Shown here piece after piece: positions 35,034-44,047 of a DNA stretch of 64,000 nucleotides. Location of the stretch: the NCBI GenBank assembly GCA_965262565.1, contig CBDHFQ010000033.1:186001-250000 (forward strand), in the 5' to 3' direction. The position numbers were made by a program, and so were the translations under genes. The notes under the pieces were generated by a model. The model searched no databases and had not been told where the DNA came from. It was given only the letters and a program-made list of their open reading frames with translations. Within the stretch, counting starts at the first letter, position 1. Every line of letters starts with the position of its first letter. This DNA is from CBDHFQ01 sp965262565 (GTDB lineage Bacteria > Bacteroidota > Bacteroidia > J057).

Positions 35034-37022
35034 GTGGATATTGATAAATTATTGCCAGGAATATTGAGAAAGAGAGATTGGATCAAATTAATCATTTGCT
35101 TTGCTGCTGGTATTTTTATGATATGCAGTGAGATGTATAGTCAGGTGGCTTTTTGGCAGCAGTATTTTGGAGGAAGTGGTTTTGATGTTGGGGAAATAGT
35201 GATTGTTAAGCCTGATGGAGCGATTGTAGTAAGTGGGCAGGTGTCTTCAGTAGACGGAATAGGCAAAGAAAATCATAGCGTAGAGGCAGACATTGCCCTA
35301 ATAAAATATGCTACTCAAGGGGTGATATTTTGGAAGAGAACTTTTGGTGGTTCAGGGGAAGAGCGCCTGGAGTCTTTAATTGAGACTTCCGATGGAGGAT
35401 ACGCCTTTATTGGAACCACGAACTCCACTGACGGAGATATTGAACAGCCCAAAGGGGAATTGGACATTTGGGTAGTAAAATTAGATGATTTAGGGAGAAA
35501 GCAATGGGCCAAAACTTTTGGTGGCTCAGGAAATGACAGAGGATATTCGATCGTAGAAACGTATGATGGCGGATTTTTCATCGCGGGCGAATCGGGAAGT
35601 GTAAATGGAAATATGAGATCACCTCACCATGGTGGATTGGATAGTTGGTTGGCGAAGTTGAGCCCCGATGGGAAGTTACTTTGGGAAAAACACTATGGGG
35701 GTACGGATAATGAAAGAATCACCCATATTCTATCTCTCTCCAAAGATGTGTACGTGCTTATCCATGCTTCAAATTCCAAAGATGGCGATAGGAAAGAACA
35801 ACTGGGAAAAAAGGATGTATGGATTACCCAAATAAATTCTTTAGGAGATATTCAATGGTCAATGTCTGTAGGTGGTGAAGACAATGATGAGATCCATGAT
35901 TGTTTATTGGATAATGAGGGAAATATCGTAGCAGTAGGTACCACTTTTTCATCTACTCAGGATGTGAACAAACACAAGGGACTTGGAGATGCATGGATCT
36001 GTAAATTAACCCTGGAAGGTGAATTATCCTGGAGTTGGACCTATGGTGGAGAAAAAGCTGATGGTGCTAATTCTATTATACAGACCCAAGATGGAGGGTA
36101 TTTAATGGCTGGAGTGACCAGATCAAGAGCAGGGGACATACAATTTTCTTATGGATATTATGATGCATGGGTCTTAAAAACAGATAGAAATGGAGCAATG
36201 ATATGGAGCAGAAATTTTGGCTTTGAAGGGAAGGATTTGTTTAGTGATGTAAAAGAGGTATCCACGGGAGGTTTTATCGCCATAGGTTGTTCTGAATTAG
36301 TAGAAGAAGGTACTCCCTTACCTGGTCATCAGGGAGAACTCGATTTTTGGGTGTGTAATTTTAGCGATCCTAGAAGAGAAGGGGTAAAGCCCTTTGTCAC
36401 GCCTCCTATGTTAAAAGGGAAGGTGTTAGACAAGGAAAGTAAACGTCCACTACAATCTATTATCCAACTTACCCAAAATGAAACCTTAGAGGTGTTAAGC
36501 AATGCAGAATCAAACCTTAGCAATGGGGAATTTGCCCTACTGCTCCCACCTTATGGTTTGATGAGTATTAATGTGGTGACAGAAGGATATATGTTTTATG
36601 GAGAGAATATTAGAGCTGATAGCTTGAATTTCAGATCCAAGGTCCAACGCAACATAGAGTTGGAACCTATTAGCTTGGGAGCCAGCCTGGTATTAAGAAA
36701 TATCTATTTTGATACAGGTAGGTGGGATTTGCTTCCGGATTCATATGCGGAACTGGAAAGATTAATTTACTTTTTAGATATCAATGCTCGGGTAGTAATA
36801 GAAGTGAGTGGTCATACAGATAATACCGGAGATAAAGAAGATAAGATAGAACTTTCACTCAATAGGGCAAACGCTGTAAAAAATTATTTAATAGACAGAG
36901 GAATTGCTTCCGATCGTTTAGTGGTCAAAGGATATGGAATGTACAAACCTATCGCTTCCAATGAGACTTATATGGGTAGGCAGAGAAACAGGAGAGTTGA
37001 ATTTATGATCATCAGTATGTAA
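35034..37022 (+). CDS. OmpA-family protein with beta-propeller-like repeats
   Basis: 662 residues. After an N-terminal hydrophobic export segment there are six or more repeats built on FGGSG-x-D and D-x-W-x-x-K-L (for example TFGGSGEERLESLIETSDGG, TFGGSGNDRGYSIVETYDGG), suggesting a propeller. A carboxypeptidase-regulatory-like domain (about 455-550, KGKVLDKESKRPLQS) follows, then an OmpA peptidoglycan-binding domain: IYFDTGRWDLLPDS, VSGHTDNTGD and NRRVEFMI. Envelope-associated, tethered to peptidoglycan. The start is GTG 35034, because an in-frame stop lies immediately upstream at 35028. Confidence 0.85.
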   Translation: MDIDKLLPGILRKRDWIKLIICFAAGIFMICSEMYSQVAFWQQYFGGSGFDVGEIVIVKPDGAIVVSGQVSSVDGIGKENHSVEADIALIKYATQGVIFWKRTFGGSGEERLESLIETSDGGYAFIGTTNSTDGDIEQPKGELDIWVVKLDDLGRKQWAKTFGGSGNDRGYSIVETYDGGFFIAGESGSVNGNMRSPHHGGLDSWLAKLSPDGKLLWEKHYGGTDNERITHILSLSKDVYVLIHASNSKDGDRKEQLGKKDVWITQINSLGDIQWSMSVGGEDNDEIHDCLLDNEGNIVAVGTTFSSTQDVNKHKGLGDAWICKLTLEGELSWSWTYGGEKADGANSIIQTQDGGYLMAGVTRSRAGDIQFSYGYYDAWVLKTDRNGAMIWSRNFGFEGKDLFSDVKEVSTGGFIAIGCSELVEEGTPLPGHQGELDFWVCNFSDPRREGVKPFVTPPMLKGKVLDKESKRPLQSIIQLTQNETLEVLSNAESNLSNGEFALLLPPYGLMSINVVTEGYMFYGENIRADSLNFRSKVQRNIELEPISLGASLVLRNIYFDTGRWDLLPDSYAELERLIYFLDINARVVIEVSGHTDNTGDKEDKIELSLNRANAVKNYLIDRGIASDRLVVKGYGMYKPIASNETYMGRQRNRRVEFMIISM

Positions 37023-37069
37023 TCTTTCTGTATCTTCATATTCAAATTCTTTCATAATTTACTTTTAGG

Positions 37070-37698
37070 ATGGATTCATTTATTCTTGTCCTTGTATCTA
37101 GTGATTCAGTGTACGCTCCTGTAGGTAAAGTAGTATTTCTGTTAAGTATTACGTTAGCTATATTAATCAGATTACCACATCAATTTCAGTATCAATCCAT
37201 GGAATTTGAGATGAAATTTGGTTCAATCACTGAAGCTATTTTGCTATTAGCAGCCACGATGGGAATGATCATGTTCCTATATGGTATATCTGCACGGATT
37301 GGTTGGTCTTAGCTGACTACAATCTTTCTCCTTTAAGCTTATTAATCGGAGTTATACTTGAAATGTGTGGGCTATTTATTTTTTATCTGGCGCATAGAGA
37401 TTTAGGCTTAAATTATTCCGCTTTATTAGAACTGAGAGACGAACACGAATTAATCACTCATGGTATTTATCGCCATATCAGACATCCCATGTACGCAGCT
37501 ATATGGCTGATGGTGTTAGGGCAAGCCTTTTTATTAGCCAATGTGATAGCGGGATTTGGAGGGATTTTGGGATTTGGATTTTTATACGTAACTCGAATTG
37601 ATTTTGAGGAACAAATGCTGATAGACCGATTTGGAACAGCTTACAGAGACTACATGGAAAGGACAGGACGGCTTATTCCTAAAGATTGGTTCATTTAG
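37070..37698 (+). pseudogene. Isoprenylcysteine carboxyl methyltransferase-family membrane protein, split by frameshift
   Basis: The first frame (37070-37312) gives two hydrophobic segments; the second (37303-37698) gives the ICMT/PEMT signature ITHGIYRHIRHPMYAA and the end FGTAYRDYMERTGRLIP. Read in the second frame, the bases before 37303 give TDWLVLADYNL, typical of the family just before the third helix, so the shift lies at about 37285-37295 and equals one missing base. Together they would make a normal methyltransferase of about 210 residues. Either a broken gene or a sequence error. Confidence 0.7.
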
Positions 37699-37762
37699 CA
37701 TTTCTATGAACAATTTTATCAGATATGAATTATTACATATAAAATTCTAAACTTATAAGCAT

Positions 37763-38281
37763 ATGAAAAACGCGTTTTTATTAAGTCTTTTATCATTGGT
37801 CCTTTTAGGATTTATAGCTTCTTGTGGAGGAGGTGCAACTTCTACTGAAGCTTCCGCAAGTACAAGTGAAGTTAAAGAAGAGGCTGTGTCATCTACCATA
37901 GAGGTATTACTTACAGGAAATGATCAAATGAAATACAATAAAGATTTGATCGAGGTTACAGAAGGCCAAAATGTTAAGCTAACTTTTAAGCATGTGGGTG
38001 AGTTGCCTAAAGAAGCAATGGGGCATAATTTTGTGTTGCTAACACCAGGAACTGATGTAGATGAGTTCGCTCAGTCTGCGATTACTCACCAAGACACAGA
38101 TTATCTTCCTCCTTCAGGAATGGATAATATTATCGCTCATACCACCATGTTAGGTGGAGGTGAATCTGATGAAATAGAATTTGCTGCACCAGCTCCAGGA
38201 ACATATGATTTTATCTGTACATTCCCGGGACATTATGGCGTAATGCGTGGAAAATTTGTAGTAAAACCTAAAGTGGGATAA
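37763..38281 (+). CDS. Azurin-like blue copper lipoprotein
   Basis: 172 residues with a lipobox (GFIASC, Cys21) and a Ser/Glu-rich linker. The type 1 copper ligands are visible: His in AMGHNFVLL and Cys, His, Met in ICTFPGHYGVMRG. The TIEVLLTGNDQMKYNKD block is typical of azurins. It transfers electrons in the periplasm, probably to a cytochrome oxidase. A hairpin terminator follows at 38315. Confidence 0.92.
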   Translation: MKNAFLLSLLSLVLLGFIASCGGGATSTEASASTSEVKEEAVSSTIEVLLTGNDQMKYNKDLIEVTEGQNVKLTFKHVGELPKEAMGHNFVLLTPGTDVDEFAQSAITHQDTDYLPPSGMDNIIAHTTMLGGGESDEIEFAAPAPGTYDFICTFPGHYGVMRGKFVVKPKVG

Positions 38282-38314
38282 TACTTCTTCTGATTAATTG
38301 TTCCAATATACTGA

Positions 38315-38360
38315 CCTCATCATTTCTTGCAGTTAAGATAGAAATGATGGGGTTCTTTTT
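38315..38360 (+). terminator. Rho-independent terminator after azurin gene
   Basis: Stem CCTCATCATTTCT (38315-38327) / AGAAATGATGGGG (38340-38352), 13 bp with one G-T pair, followed by TTCTTTTT. It lies between the convergent azurin and feoB genes. Confidence 0.8.
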
Positions 38361-38366
38361 ATTGCA

Positions 38367-40634
38367 TCACATAGAAAGTAGTTGATAGGTAACCAAAGCC
38401 CCTACATATCCTAAAGTGGTCAAATATAACAGCATGATAATTGCCCAAAACCATCCCGCTTCTTTTTTGGTAACTGCCAAGGTACTCATACACTGCATCG
38501 AAAAAGCGAAAAAGACTATCAGAGCCCATACTACGGCAGAAGTATAGACGGGCTTTCCTGTATCTGGCCACTTTTCTTTTTTCAGTCGATCAATCAAGCG
38601 TATCCTTCCCACTTCTTGTTCTTTTTCTGAGGTCAAATCCTCGATATTCACCTGACCGTAAATAATACTCATTGTCCCAACAAATACTTCCCTTGCTGCA
38701 AAAGAAGTGATTAAACTGATGCCAATTTTCCAGTCAAATCCAAGAGGGCGAATCACTGGTTCTATAGCCTTTCCAATAACTGCGGCGTAAGTAGCTTCCA
38801 GCTTAGCATTGTCGTATGAAAGTTGCAGGGTTTGTTTTGCTTGATCAGACAAATCGGTTTGAGTGAGCTGAGGCTGATAATATTCATCTATTTGTTCCAT
38901 TTTGTCTCCGGGGCCGAAGGCTGTGAGGAACCATAATATGACGGTAATGCCAAGGATGATTTTTCCAGCACCAAAAACAAAATCAATAGACTTTTGCCAA
39001 ACGGTGATGCCTACGTTTTTCCATCTGGGAAGTCTGTAAATAGGCATTTCCATGACAAAAATTCCTTCCGATTGATAATTGAGAATCTTTTTAAATACAA
39101 ATGCCATAACTAAGGCTGCGACAAACCCAAGCAAATATAATAAACTCATGTATAATCCCCTTTGGTCAAATCCCAATATGGTATTTGCTGGTATAAACAT
39201 GGCAATGAGTAAGGTATAGACTGGAATTCTTGCTGAGCAACTCATTAGTGGAGTTACCAGAATCGTGATAATCCTTTCGTAGCGATTGGGAATATGTCTT
39301 GTCATCATAATCGAAGGGATAGCACAAGCCATTCCTCCCATAAGTGGAATGATGGATTTACCGCTGAACCCAAAGGGACGCATAATTCTGTCCATCAGAA
39401 AGACCACTCTGGCCATATATCCCGTTTCTTCCAGGATAGTGATGAAGAAAAATAAAAAGGCAATTTGAGGAATAAATACAATAATGCCTCCAAAGCCCGT
39501 AATGATACCTTCGGTGATGAGATCTGTTATCCAACTAGTGGGAAGTATGTTGTACAGTCCATCCTTTATCCATGAAATCGCCCCATCAATGAGGTCTTGA
39601 GGATAACTGGCCCAGGCAAAAATCGCTTGAAAGATCAGCAACATCACAAATGCAAAAATGAAGTATCCCCAGAATTTGTGGATGAGAATTTTGTCCAGGC
39701 GATTAGTAAATGCTTCAAGTAATCCGGTGGGAACAGTAATCACTTCAGAGGTAATTTCTTCCATTCGGTCCCTTCTTACCAGCAACTCATTAGATATGAG
39801 TTCGTCCGCCTGGGTATTTTGTATTCCTGCCTGATCTCTCGCAGCCGTAGCTTCCCAGGTAGTCAGGCCTGAAAAGAACTCAGGTTGTATAAGTGCGTGA
39901 TAGGCTGCGTAATTACTGGAAAGTTGCAATTTTTGGCTTAAATCCTGAACTGTAGCGTGGAATCGTGCAGGGATAGTAAAAAACTTTTTGGATGAAGGTG
40001 AAACTTGCTGGCTTAGATAGGCTTCGAGTTGAGGAATGCCCGTTCCTTTTCTTGCAGAAATTTCCAGGACCGGAACATCCAGTTGTTCCGATAATTTATT
40101 TATATCTATTTTTTGTTGAGCATTTTTGATTAAATCAATCATATTTAATGCTACTACCACAGATAAACCCAGATCAATGAGTTGGGAACACATCACCAGG
40201 CCTCGTTTTAACTGAGTAGCGTCGATTACACAAATAACCAGTTGGGGATGATCGGGGTGTGCAGACTGTCTCAGAATGTCGGAAGTGATTTGTTCATCTC
40301 TGGAATTAGGATATAGAGTATCCGTTCCTGGGAGGTCCATTAAGCGAACTTTTTGATCGCCATTGAGGGTAAGCTCTGCTACCTTCCGTTCTACGGTAAC
40401 CCCTGGAAAATTTCCTACGTGTTGATGTAATCCAGTTAAAGCATTGAAAAGAGATGTTTTTCCGCAATTAGGGGCACCTACCAGAGCAACAGTATACAAT
40501 TCTTCCGATGCAGAGTATGTTATCGATTTCTTTACATCACTATGTCTATTCCAAAAGTAATTGGAGGGACCGTCCATTTGCGTTTCTGACATGGCTCCTT
40601 CTGAAGGATGTCCGTTTTGATTTCCTACTGTCAT
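38367..40634 (-). CDS. feoB: Ferrous iron transport protein B
   Basis: 755 residues. The N-terminal G domain has GAPNCGKT (G1), DLPGTDTLYP (G3) and NMIDL (G4). The membrane part carries the two Gate motifs: CAIPSIMMTRHIPN and the FAAREVFVG segment. It imports Fe(II) across the inner membrane. No FeoA is adjacent or fused. A 34-bp dyad 26 bases upstream of the start is a likely iron-responsive operator. Full length for FeoB, with a C-terminal about 60 residues including two more helices. Confidence 0.93.
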   Translation of the reverse strand: MTVGNQNGHPSEGAMSETQMDGPSNYFWNRHSDVKKSITYSASEELYTVALVGAPNCGKTSLFNALTGLHQHVGNFPGVTVERKVAELTLNGDQKVRLMDLPGTDTLYPNSRDEQITSDILRQSAHPDHPQLVICVIDATQLKRGLVMCSQLIDLGLSVVVALNMIDLIKNAQQKIDINKLSEQLDVPVLEISARKGTGIPQLEAYLSQQVSPSSKKFFTIPARFHATVQDLSQKLQLSSNYAAYHALIQPEFFSGLTTWEATAARDQAGIQNTQADELISNELLVRRDRMEEITSEVITVPTGLLEAFTNRLDKILIHKFWGYFIFAFVMLLIFQAIFAWASYPQDLIDGAISWIKDGLYNILPTSWITDLITEGIITGFGGIIVFIPQIAFLFFFITILEETGYMARVVFLMDRIMRPFGFSGKSIIPLMGGMACAIPSIMMTRHIPNRYERIITILVTPLMSCSARIPVYTLLIAMFIPANTILGFDQRGLYMSLLYLLGFVAALVMAFVFKKILNYQSEGIFVMEMPIYRLPRWKNVGITVWQKSIDFVFGAGKIILGITVILWFLTAFGPGDKMEQIDEYYQPQLTQTDLSDQAKQTLQLSYDNAKLEATYAAVIGKAIEPVIRPLGFDWKIGISLITSFAAREVFVGTMSIIYGQVNIEDLTSEKEQEVGRIRLIDRLKKEKWPDTGKPVYTSAVVWALIVFFAFSMQCMSTLAVTKKEAGWFWAIIMLLYLTTLGYVGALVTYQLLSM

Positions 40635-40659
40635 CTCAAAACCTTAAATCCGGATAATT

Positions 40660-40693
40660 ATTTAGATCCATTCTAAGTAGAATAGTTCTAAAT
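40660..40693 (-). promoter_or_regulatory. Dyad operator upstream of feoB, probable metalloregulator site
   Basis: ATTTAGA-tcc-ATTCTA-ag-TAGAAT-agt-TCTAAAT: both arm pairs are exact inverted repeats around one centre. It lies 26-59 bases before the feoB start codon, where it would overlap the promoter. The TTAG/CTAA content recalls DtxR/IdeR-type boxes more than the Fur box. Function inferred from position and symmetry. Confidence 0.5.
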
Positions 40694-40871
40694 ATACAAG
40701 TTCTGAGTTCAATATCCGCATTTTGAGTTATTCTTTACACAAAAACTAGCTTTCATGAATGGTATAATTGTAAATAGTAATTTATAAAATTCTGAAAATA
40801 AAGCTTTTATCTTATTGTTGACTATTCAGTGAACCAGCTATCGCGGGAAAGTAAGTAAAGTGACAATTTTT

Positions 40872-40895
40872 TTGAATTAACCTATTGTAATTCAA
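40872..40895 (+). promoter_or_regulatory. Inverted repeat upstream of the DoxX-like gene
   Basis: TTGAATTA (40872-40879) and TAATTCAA (40888-40895) are exact inverted repeats with an 8-base spacer, 35 bases before the ATG at 40931. Spacing of one to two helix turns suits a dimeric repressor. No terminator-like T-run follows. Confidence 0.35.
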
Positions 40896-40930
40896 CTTTA
40901 TAAAATCGATAAACGTCAAAAACCACTATC

Positions 40931-41356
40931 ATGAGTAAAGAGAAAATTAAGTCGATAGGTTATTTCCTGGCCAGAGCTCTTGCTGCGGTTATTTTACTAC
41001 AAACCCTATTTTTTAAGTTTACTGGACATCCGGATTCGGTGATGTTATTTAGTGCATTGGGAGCAGAGCCTGTGGGTAGAATCGGATTAGGTATTCTGGA
41101 ATTAATTACTGCGATTTTATTGTTAGTACCTTCTACGGCCTGGATTGGAGCTGTCTTGGGTATAGGTATGATGTTAGGAGCTATAGTTACTCATCTGGGA
41201 GTGATAGGAATCATTTTCAACAATGATGGCGGCGCTTTATTTACGCTGGCTATAGTAACACTTATCGCCTCCATTATCACTTTTTTATTTAACATACCAA
41301 AGTACAAGAAAGTGCTGGGTATAAAAGCTGAGACAACAAGCGTTACTTCGGCTTAA
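40931..41356 (+). CDS. DoxX-like small membrane protein
   Basis: 141 residues with four predicted transmembrane helices. The order ARALAAVILLQTLFFKFTGH ... GRIGLGILELITAILLLVP ... GAIVTHLGVIG follows the DoxX family, whose members are linked to quinone or thiosulfate oxidation and redox homeostasis; the actual role is often unknown. Convergent with nuoD, the two stops being immediately adjacent at 41356/41357. Confidence 0.75.
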   Translation: MSKEKIKSIGYFLARALAAVILLQTLFFKFTGHPDSVMLFSALGAEPVGRIGLGILELITAILLLVPSTAWIGAVLGIGMMLGAIVTHLGVIGIIFNNDGGALFTLAIVTLIASIITFLFNIPKYKKVLGIKAETTSVTSA

Positions 41357-42661
41357 TTATTTATCGCTTTCTCCCATTACCGGGTCGAGAGATCCTATGA
41401 GTACTACCGTATCGGCGATCATGCACCCATTCATAAGCGACTCTAAAATTTGAAGATTGTTAAATGAGGGTGCATTGATTTTACATCTCCATGGGGAACC
41501 CGTACCATCAGAAACCAGATGAAAGCCAAGCTCTCCTTTAGGTGCCTCGATAGCGTGATAAATTTCTGCTCCTTCTGGAGGAATAACTCCTACATCAGTC
41601 ATCATAAAATCGTGAATCATTCCTTCCATAGAGTAGTATACTTCTGTTTTTGAGGGATAGCTTTGTTTAGCATTATCTACTCTGATGTCTCCCGACGGAA
41701 GCTGATCTAACAATTGGTCAAGAATTTTCACACTTTGCGCCATTTCGTCCATCCGTACTAAGTATCGGGCGAGGCAATCTCCTTCTTCTCTAATGGAGAT
41801 ATCAAAACTTACTTCATCATATACAAGGTAGGGTTCGAATATCCTTATGTCATGCGCAACTCCTGAAGCACGCAGATTAGGACCCGTTATTCCCATGGCA
41901 ATGGCCTCTTCAGCAGATATTGTTCCTACATTTTTATTTCTATTGATCCAGATAGCGTTGTTCCTCAGTAATTTCTTCCATCCATCGAGTTCTTTTCTGA
42001 AATTATCTTTCCAGCTTTTTATCTTATCTGTTACTGACTCTTCTAAATCATACTGAATTCCCCCGATTCGGGAATGACTTACTGTAAACCTGACTCCGGC
42101 TAATTGGTCAAAAATATCATATAAAATTTCTCTTTCTCTAAAGGTCCATAGAAACATAGAGACCGCTCCTGCATCCATCACCATAGACCCTAACCAAAGT
42201 AAGTGGGAGGAAATACGGGCTAGCTCACAGGCGATAGTACGAATGTATTGTGCCCTTGGAGGTACTTCTATCCCTACAAGTTTTTCTACAGCCAAACAAA
42301 ATGCCACATTATTAGAATAGGGAGAAAGATAATCCATCCTGTCGGTGTAGGGCATAAATTCCTGATAGGTTTTATTTTCAGCAATTTTTTCAATTCCTCT
42401 ATGGAGATATCCTATATCAGAGACTGCTTTAATAATTTTTTCTCCATCCACCTGTAATACTACTCTTAACACACCATGGGTAGCAGGATGTTGAGGACCG
42501 AGATTAATCACCATCTGCGTGCCTAAGGGATCTCCTTCTATCTCTACGGAAGTGTGCTTATCTTCCAGTCTTTTATAGATAGCATTTTGATGCTTTGGAA
42601 AAAAGACTGGATTAACCTTACTTGAGATACTCTCTTTAGAGGGAAAAATATCAGTGCTCAT
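41357..42661 (-). CDS. nuoD: NADH-quinone oxidoreductase subunit D
   Basis: 434 residues, full length for the 49-kDa subunit. GPQHPATHGVLR, DIGYLHRGIEKIAE, YTDRMDYLSPYSNN and the C-terminal IGSLDPVMGE are diagnostic. Forms part of the quinone-binding pocket of complex I together with NuoB. The nuoC gene is 7.8 kb away in the same orientation with unrelated genes between. The first about 45 residues are an unconserved extension; the domain starts near VEIEGDPLGTQM. Confidence 0.93.
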   Translation of the reverse strand: MSTDIFPSKESISSKVNPVFFPKHQNAIYKRLEDKHTSVEIEGDPLGTQMVINLGPQHPATHGVLRVVLQVDGEKIIKAVSDIGYLHRGIEKIAENKTYQEFMPYTDRMDYLSPYSNNVAFCLAVEKLVGIEVPPRAQYIRTIACELARISSHLLWLGSMVMDAGAVSMFLWTFREREILYDIFDQLAGVRFTVSHSRIGGIQYDLEESVTDKIKSWKDNFRKELDGWKKLLRNNAIWINRNKNVGTISAEEAIAMGITGPNLRASGVAHDIRIFEPYLVYDEVSFDISIREEGDCLARYLVRMDEMAQSVKILDQLLDQLPSGDIRVDNAKQSYPSKTEVYYSMEGMIHDFMMTDVGVIPPEGAEIYHAIEAPKGELGFHLVSDGTGSPWRCKINAPSFNNLQILESLMNGCMIADTVVLIGSLDPVMGESDK

Positions 42662-42737
42662 GGATTATCTTTTTATTATAAACACATACTTCTTCAATAG
42701 TGTTTGTCTAAATCGCATTGGGAAATTAGTGATATCT

Positions 42738-43286
42738 TTATAGGATACCAACCATATCTGAAAGTTGTGATATTCGAATATCAGCTTGCGAATTTTTAGG
42801 AGTTACTTTTTCAGGAGAAGCTGTAGGGTGGAACAAAACCGATGTAAGATGTACTTTATTCGCTGCTAATATATCTCTTTCACTATCTCCTATCATGAAA
42901 CTTATACCTGGATTAACTTCATACTTGGAAATTGCTTTTTCCAGGAGCAAAGAATTGGGTTTTCGACACAGGCAGTTACCCGAAAAATCAGGATGATGCG
43001 GACAAAAGTATATATCGGTCAGATGAATTCCACGTAATAAAAATTGATTTGTTAAGTGGTGATGAAACTTAAATAGATCCTGAAGGCTGAAATACTTTCT
43101 GGCAATACCGCTCTGATTTGTTATAATTATGATTAAATAGGCTTGTTGCTGAGCGAAACGACATAAGTCGTATATTCCTTCTACCGGACGAAAATCCTTT
43201 ATTTTGTGCACATAACCATAATCTTCATTAATTACTCCATCTCTATCTAAAAAAAGGGCTCTTTTTTTTAAGTTGATGTTGAGCAT
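42738..43286 (-). CDS. gmhB: HAD phosphatase, GmhB-like (D-glycero-D-manno-heptose 1,7-bisphosphate 7-phosphatase)
   Basis: 182 residues from ATG 43286, which opens directly into the HAD motif (ALFLDRDGVINEDYGYV). A longer frame to 43391 exists, but its extra 35 residues are not conserved-looking. IIITNQSGIARKYF is motif II, the zinc-binding segment CPHHPDFSGNCLCRKP is characteristic of GmhB-type histidinol/heptose phosphatases, and MIGDSERDILAA is motif IV. It makes heptose-1-phosphate for LPS core. Related histidinol phosphatases share these motifs, so the substrate is probable, not certain. Confidence 0.82.
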   Translation of the reverse strand: MLNINLKKRALFLDRDGVINEDYGYVHKIKDFRPVEGIYDLCRFAQQQAYLIIIITNQSGIARKYFSLQDLFKFHHHLTNQFLLRGIHLTDIYFCPHHPDFSGNCLCRKPNSLLLEKAISKYEVNPGISFMIGDSERDILAANKVHLTSVLFHPTASPEKVTPKNSQADIRISQLSDMVGIL

Positions 43287-43527
43287 AAGAGATGTTGGAT
43301 TTTTAGAGAAACTTACATGATTTAATTGAGTGAAAAAAGATAGATTACTTACTGTTTTTAGGAATTTTAGATTGTTAAAAACATGATTCATTCAAATATT
43401 TGATGAATATTTTATTATTTATGTGCAGCGTAATAGAAAAATAAAATTTCATTCAATTCATAGGATTTATAGATAATAACTAATTTACAGTTGTAACGTT
43501 TATTTCATAGCATATAGCTCATTCCAG

Positions 43528-44034
43528 ATGATAACGAGAAGGCAAATTCGTGCAAAAGTGATGCAAGCAGTTTATGCTTGTACTATTTCAGGTGAACGCC
43601 CCTTGGATGTGTTTGATTTGCTGTTAAAGGATATAGAGAAGGAGGTGTATGAGCTTGAAAAAAAGAAAAAACTCTCAGGAGATACCGAACTTTTGAAAGC
43701 ACTTTATTATGATGCCATTGAGAATGCTGATTGGTATGATAATTTAATTAAAAGCAAAGCGGAAAACTGGGAACTGGATAGGATTGCCAGGATAGACCGA
43801 ATTCTAATGCATATGGCCATATGTGAGATGCTGAACTTCGAAGAGATCCCTGTTAAAGTTACTATCAATGAATATCTGGAATTAGCTAAAACGTATAGTA
43901 CCCCAAAAAGCAGTAAATTTATTAATGGAATTTTGGATAGCCTTTATAATGATTTCAGGAAAAATGGCCGTATAATCAAAAAGGGAAGAGGCCTAATCGA
44001 TCACTCAACACCTAAAAAAGCTAATTCACAATAG
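43528..44034 (+). CDS. nusB: Transcription antitermination factor NusB
   Basis: 168 residues. TRRQIRAKVMQAVYAC opens the NusB fold and the C-terminal part has RIARIDRILMHMAICEML, then EIPVKVTINEYLELAKTYS and the S-K-FINGILD signature. It binds boxA RNA with NusE during rRNA antitermination. First gene of a conserved Bacteroidota run through coaE; the C-terminal basic tail is an extension. Confidence 0.92.
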   Translation: MITRRQIRAKVMQAVYACTISGERPLDVFDLLLKDIEKEVYELEKKKKLSGDTELLKALYYDAIENADWYDNLIKSKAENWELDRIARIDRILMHMAICEMLNFEEIPVKVTINEYLELAKTYSTPKSSKFINGILDSLYNDFRKNGRIIKKGRGLIDHSTPKKANSQ

Positions 44035-44047
44035 ATTAAGACAATAA

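Noticed and set aside
42738..43391. Longer GmhB-like frame from 43391
   Set aside because: The extra 35 residues look non-conserved and Met at 43286 precedes the HAD motif directly.
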